Of a stretch of 64,000 nt of DNA, positions 61,990 to 64,000 are shown piece by piece (the first letter of the stretch is position 1; each line of letters starts with the position of its first letter). The stretch covers positions 1-64,000 of the forward strand of contig NZ_VUNN01000001.1 of the NCBI RefSeq assembly GCF_009695635.1, written 5' to 3'. Under the pieces are notes generated by a model. It had not been told where the DNA came from and searched no databases. It saw only the letters and a program-made list of their open reading frames with translations. This DNA is from Bullifex porci (GTDB lineage Bacteria > Spirochaetota > Spirochaetia > Sphaerochaetales > Sphaerochaetaceae). The translations under genes were made by a program, and so were the position numbers.

Positions 61990-63710
61990 TTGATAGAATT
62001 AAATCTATTAAGGGTGCACACCTAAATAATGGTGTGCATCTTTCTACTGTAAGTGGTGTTGCTTCAACAAAGCCAGAGCTAGTTAGATATTTTGATAAAA
62101 AGCAGGAAGCTATAGATATTATCACAACTAAAAGCTTCCAGGTTAATCCTAATCCAGGAAATAGAGAGCCTGTAATTTGTGAGATGGCTCCAGGGTCTTT
62201 TGGTAACTCTGTAGGACTAAGAAACCCAGGTCTTGAAAAGAGCTTACCACCACTTGAAAAACTAAGAAATGAAGGATTAAGAGCACTTTTAAATGTTTCA
62301 GTAAGTGCTTCAAATGTTGAAGATTTTATTACTCTTATAAAGGCCTTTGATAATATTGCTGATTCAATTGAATTAAACTTTTCATGTCCTCATGCAGCAA
62401 AGGGCTTTGGCGCATCTATTGGATGTGACCTAAATATTGCAGCTGAATATGTAAGAGAGATAAGAAAAGCATATCCTGAGCAAAAATCAGCACTCCTAAT
62501 TAAGCTTACTCCAAATGTTGAAGACATTGGAGCAATAGCTAAAGCTGTTATAGCTGAAGGTGCAGATGGTATCGTTGCAATTAATACTGTAGGCCCTGAG
62601 GTTCATATCCATAAGGAAAGTGGCCTTCCAATTCTAAATAACAAGCTTGGTGGAAAGGGCGGTAAGAGCGGTAAATGGGTTAAGCAGAGAGCTCTTGAGG
62701 CTGTTAAGCAAATTAGAGATGCTATTGGAGACGAGCCTATTATCATAGGAATGGGTGGAATGTGTGATGCCTATGATGTTGCTGCAATGGTTACAGCCGG
62801 TGCCGATGCAGTTGGACTTGGCTCTGTATTTGGAACTGTTAATCAGCAGGATTGGAAAGCATATTTAGATACTCTAAAGGATGAAAGCATTTCATTACTT
62901 AGTGGTAATGAGATAGCTAACAAGGCTTCTAAATATATTAGACAGGATAATAGAATGGAGTATACTAAGCATAAGGTTATCTCTGTTGTTGAGCATACTA
63001 AGGATATGCTTATCCTCACTCTTAGTGGAAAGCTTAATTGTCAATCTGGAGAGTTTGCATTCCTATTTATTCCAGGAAAGGGCGAAAAGCCATTTAGTGT
63101 AGCTCATAATTCTCCATTAACCTTCTTAATTAGAAGAAGAGGTGAATTTACAGATGCTCTCTTTAATCTTAAGGAGGGTGATGAGGTTTACACTAGAGGG
63201 CTATATGGCAAGCCTCTAAGCCATGAGAAAAAGAAGAATGTTCTCTTAATTGGTGGTGGCTCTGGTGTTGCTGTTCTTCCATTACTCTGCGATATGATTA
63301 AAGCAGATGATTCAAAGGTAGATGTATTAGTTGGAACTACATTAGAGCCAATTGGTGTTGATGGAAAGGCGCTCTTTGAGGATTTCTTTAAGAACTTTGG
63401 CACCTACACTGTTATTGCAGATGAAGGAAAACCAGGTAGAGTATTAGACCACATTAGCGAGCACTTAAGAAGTGTCTCTGATACTGCAGTATATATCGTA
63501 GGACCTGAGAAATTTATGTCTATAGCTGCTAAAAAACTCTTAGAGCTAGGTGTAAGTAAGGACTATATTTATCTTTCTATGGAGAGAAGTACTATGTGTG
63601 GTATTGGTATGTGCGGTGAATGTGTTTGTGGTGATCGTTTAGCTTGCCAATATGGTACATTCTTTACATATACATATCTACTTGAAAATGCTAAGGAGCT
63701 ACTTGGATGA
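61977..63710 (+). CDS. pyrD: Dihydroorotate dehydrogenase catalytic-electron transfer fusion (PyrD-PyrK)
   Basis: The enzyme oxidises dihydroorotate to orotate. Residues 1-315 are a class-1B FMN barrel: FQVNPNPGNREP, LNFSCPHAAKGFGASIG (active-site Cys region, about 135), LIKLTPNVEDI, IIGMGGM and GLGSVFGT. Residues about 325-577 are the PyrK flavoprotein: VAHNSPLTFLIRR and LYGKP in the FAD domain, GGGSGVAVLPLL (NAD site, about 425) and the 2Fe-2S cysteines in TMCGIGMCGECVCGD...CQYG (about 541-560). PyrD and PyrK are usually separate. ATG 61986 (ATGA overlap with the pyrF stop) is an alternative start to 61977. Confidence 0.9.
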   Translation: MLSMIDRIKSIKGAHLNNGVHLSTVSGVASTKPELVRYFDKKQEAIDIITTKSFQVNPNPGNREPVICEMAPGSFGNSVGLRNPGLEKSLPPLEKLRNEGLRALLNVSVSASNVEDFITLIKAFDNIADSIELNFSCPHAAKGFGASIGCDLNIAAEYVREIRKAYPEQKSALLIKLTPNVEDIGAIAKAVIAEGADGIVAINTVGPEVHIHKESGLPILNNKLGGKGGKSGKWVKQRALEAVKQIRDAIGDEPIIIGMGGMCDAYDVAAMVTAGADAVGLGSVFGTVNQQDWKAYLDTLKDESISLLSGNEIANKASKYIRQDNRMEYTKHKVISVVEHTKDMLILTLSGKLNCQSGEFAFLFIPGKGEKPFSVAHNSPLTFLIRRRGEFTDALFNLKEGDEVYTRGLYGKPLSHEKKKNVLLIGGGSGVAVLPLLCDMIKADDSKVDVLVGTTLEPIGVDGKALFEDFFKNFGTYTVIADEGKPGRVLDHISEHLRSVSDTAVYIVGPEKFMSIAAKKLLELGVSKDYIYLSMERSTMCGIGMCGECVCGDRLACQYGTFFTYTYLLENAKELLG

Positions 63711-64000
63711 TTGATGCACACGTTCATTTGCGAGACTTTAACCAAAAAGAAAAGGAAACTATTGAGCATGGCTTAAGAGTTGCCAAATTAGCTGGCTTTC
63801 AAAGAGTATTTGATATGCCAAATTGCAATCCTCCATTAACTAGTAAGGAGGTTGTGCTAGAACGCTTAGCTCTCGCAAGTGAAAGTGTAAAAAAGCATAA
63901 GGTCGCTTACCACCTTTATATGGGCTTAACTAATGATGAAGAGCAAATAAAGGAAGCTGTTAATACCTATTTTATGCTCTTTCCATTAGTTGTTGGCTTA
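63707..64000 (+). CDS. pyrC: Dihydroorotase PyrC, N-terminal part (cut by window end)
   Basis: 98 codons are visible: MIDAHVHLRDFNQKE with the metal-binding HxH, then FDMPNCNPPLT, the Asn-Pro motif of dihydroorotases, and YHLYMGLTND. ATG overlaps the pyrDK stop as ATGA. The short N-terminus beginning directly with the HxH strand fits the smaller type of dihydroorotase. It forms dihydroorotate from carbamoyl-aspartate and completes the pathway between PyrBI and PyrDK. Confidence 0.85.
   Translation, partial: MIDAHVHLRDFNQKEKETIEHGLRVAKLAGFQRVFDMPNCNPPLTSKEVVLERLALASESVKKHKVAYHLYMGLTNDEEQIKEAVNTYFMLFPLVVGL

Overview
The window is AT-rich chromosomal DNA with a dense, largely operonic gene layout. 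It most likely comes from a member of the Spirochaetota, probably a low-GC, host- or gut-associated relative of the Treponema/Sphaerochaeta group. That placement is inference: it rests on a eukaryote-type hexokinase, an archaeal-type UMP kinase, a CBS-domain inorganic pyrophosphatase, a fused PyrB-PyrI, many signal-peptide outer-membrane and lipoproteins, and the absence of any Firmicutes-type pyr regulation. No rRNA or CRISPR array is present; there is one tRNA, tRNA-Arg(CCU).

Layout. Positions 1-1680 are GC-richer mobile debris: an internally deleted IS21 element inserted into the end of an IS200/IS605 tnpB. An outer-membrane protein gene and a divergent solo tyrosine recombinase follow (1.8-4.6 kb), then nagB, the tRNA, a NusG-paralog antiterminator starting 1 nt after the tRNA, and a heterodimeric ABC exporter (5.5-9.8 kb). 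Next come a lipoprotein resembling an inactive tyrosine phosphatase, two fold-type-II PLP enzymes, a DUF3320-like orphan and an IS1634-type element flanked by 83-bp direct repeats (9.9-16.4 kb). A peroxide-defence cluster (bcp, yaaA, GNAT, an unknown 588-aa protein) leads to a dihydropyrimidinase-like enzyme, a HAD-cytidine deaminase fusion and three exported proteins (16.5-24.8 kb). After a duplicated Rpn-nuclease locus come rpiB, the pyrophosphatase, and prfA-prmC-relA, sbcB, a UMF1 transporter and hexokinase (24.8-37.4 kb). The stretch from 37.4 to 58.5 kb carries carbohydrate, nucleotide and amino-acid genes (phosphohexomutase, PfkB kinase, nucleosidase, patatin, radical SAM, pyrH, ssb, argH, Na/Pi symporter, prs, aminotransferase), a 1102-aa acidic repeat protein, and a HAD-RidA fusion.

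The last 5.4 kb is the de novo pyrimidine operon pyrBI-pyrE-pyrF-pyrDK-pyrC (pyrC cut by the window end). In front of it are a 28-codon leader ORF with a good ribosome-binding site, a U-rich tract and a factor-independent terminator whose U-run abuts the pyrB ribosome-binding site. This is the arrangement of the enterobacterial pyrBI UTP-sensing attenuator, and it is the most interesting regulatory system here. Other points worth attention are the tRNA-antiterminator junction, the 83-bp repeats around the IS1634-type element, several apparently leaderless promoters, and a recurring habit of gene fusion (HAD-Cdd, HAD-RidA, PyrB-PyrI, PyrD-PyrK).
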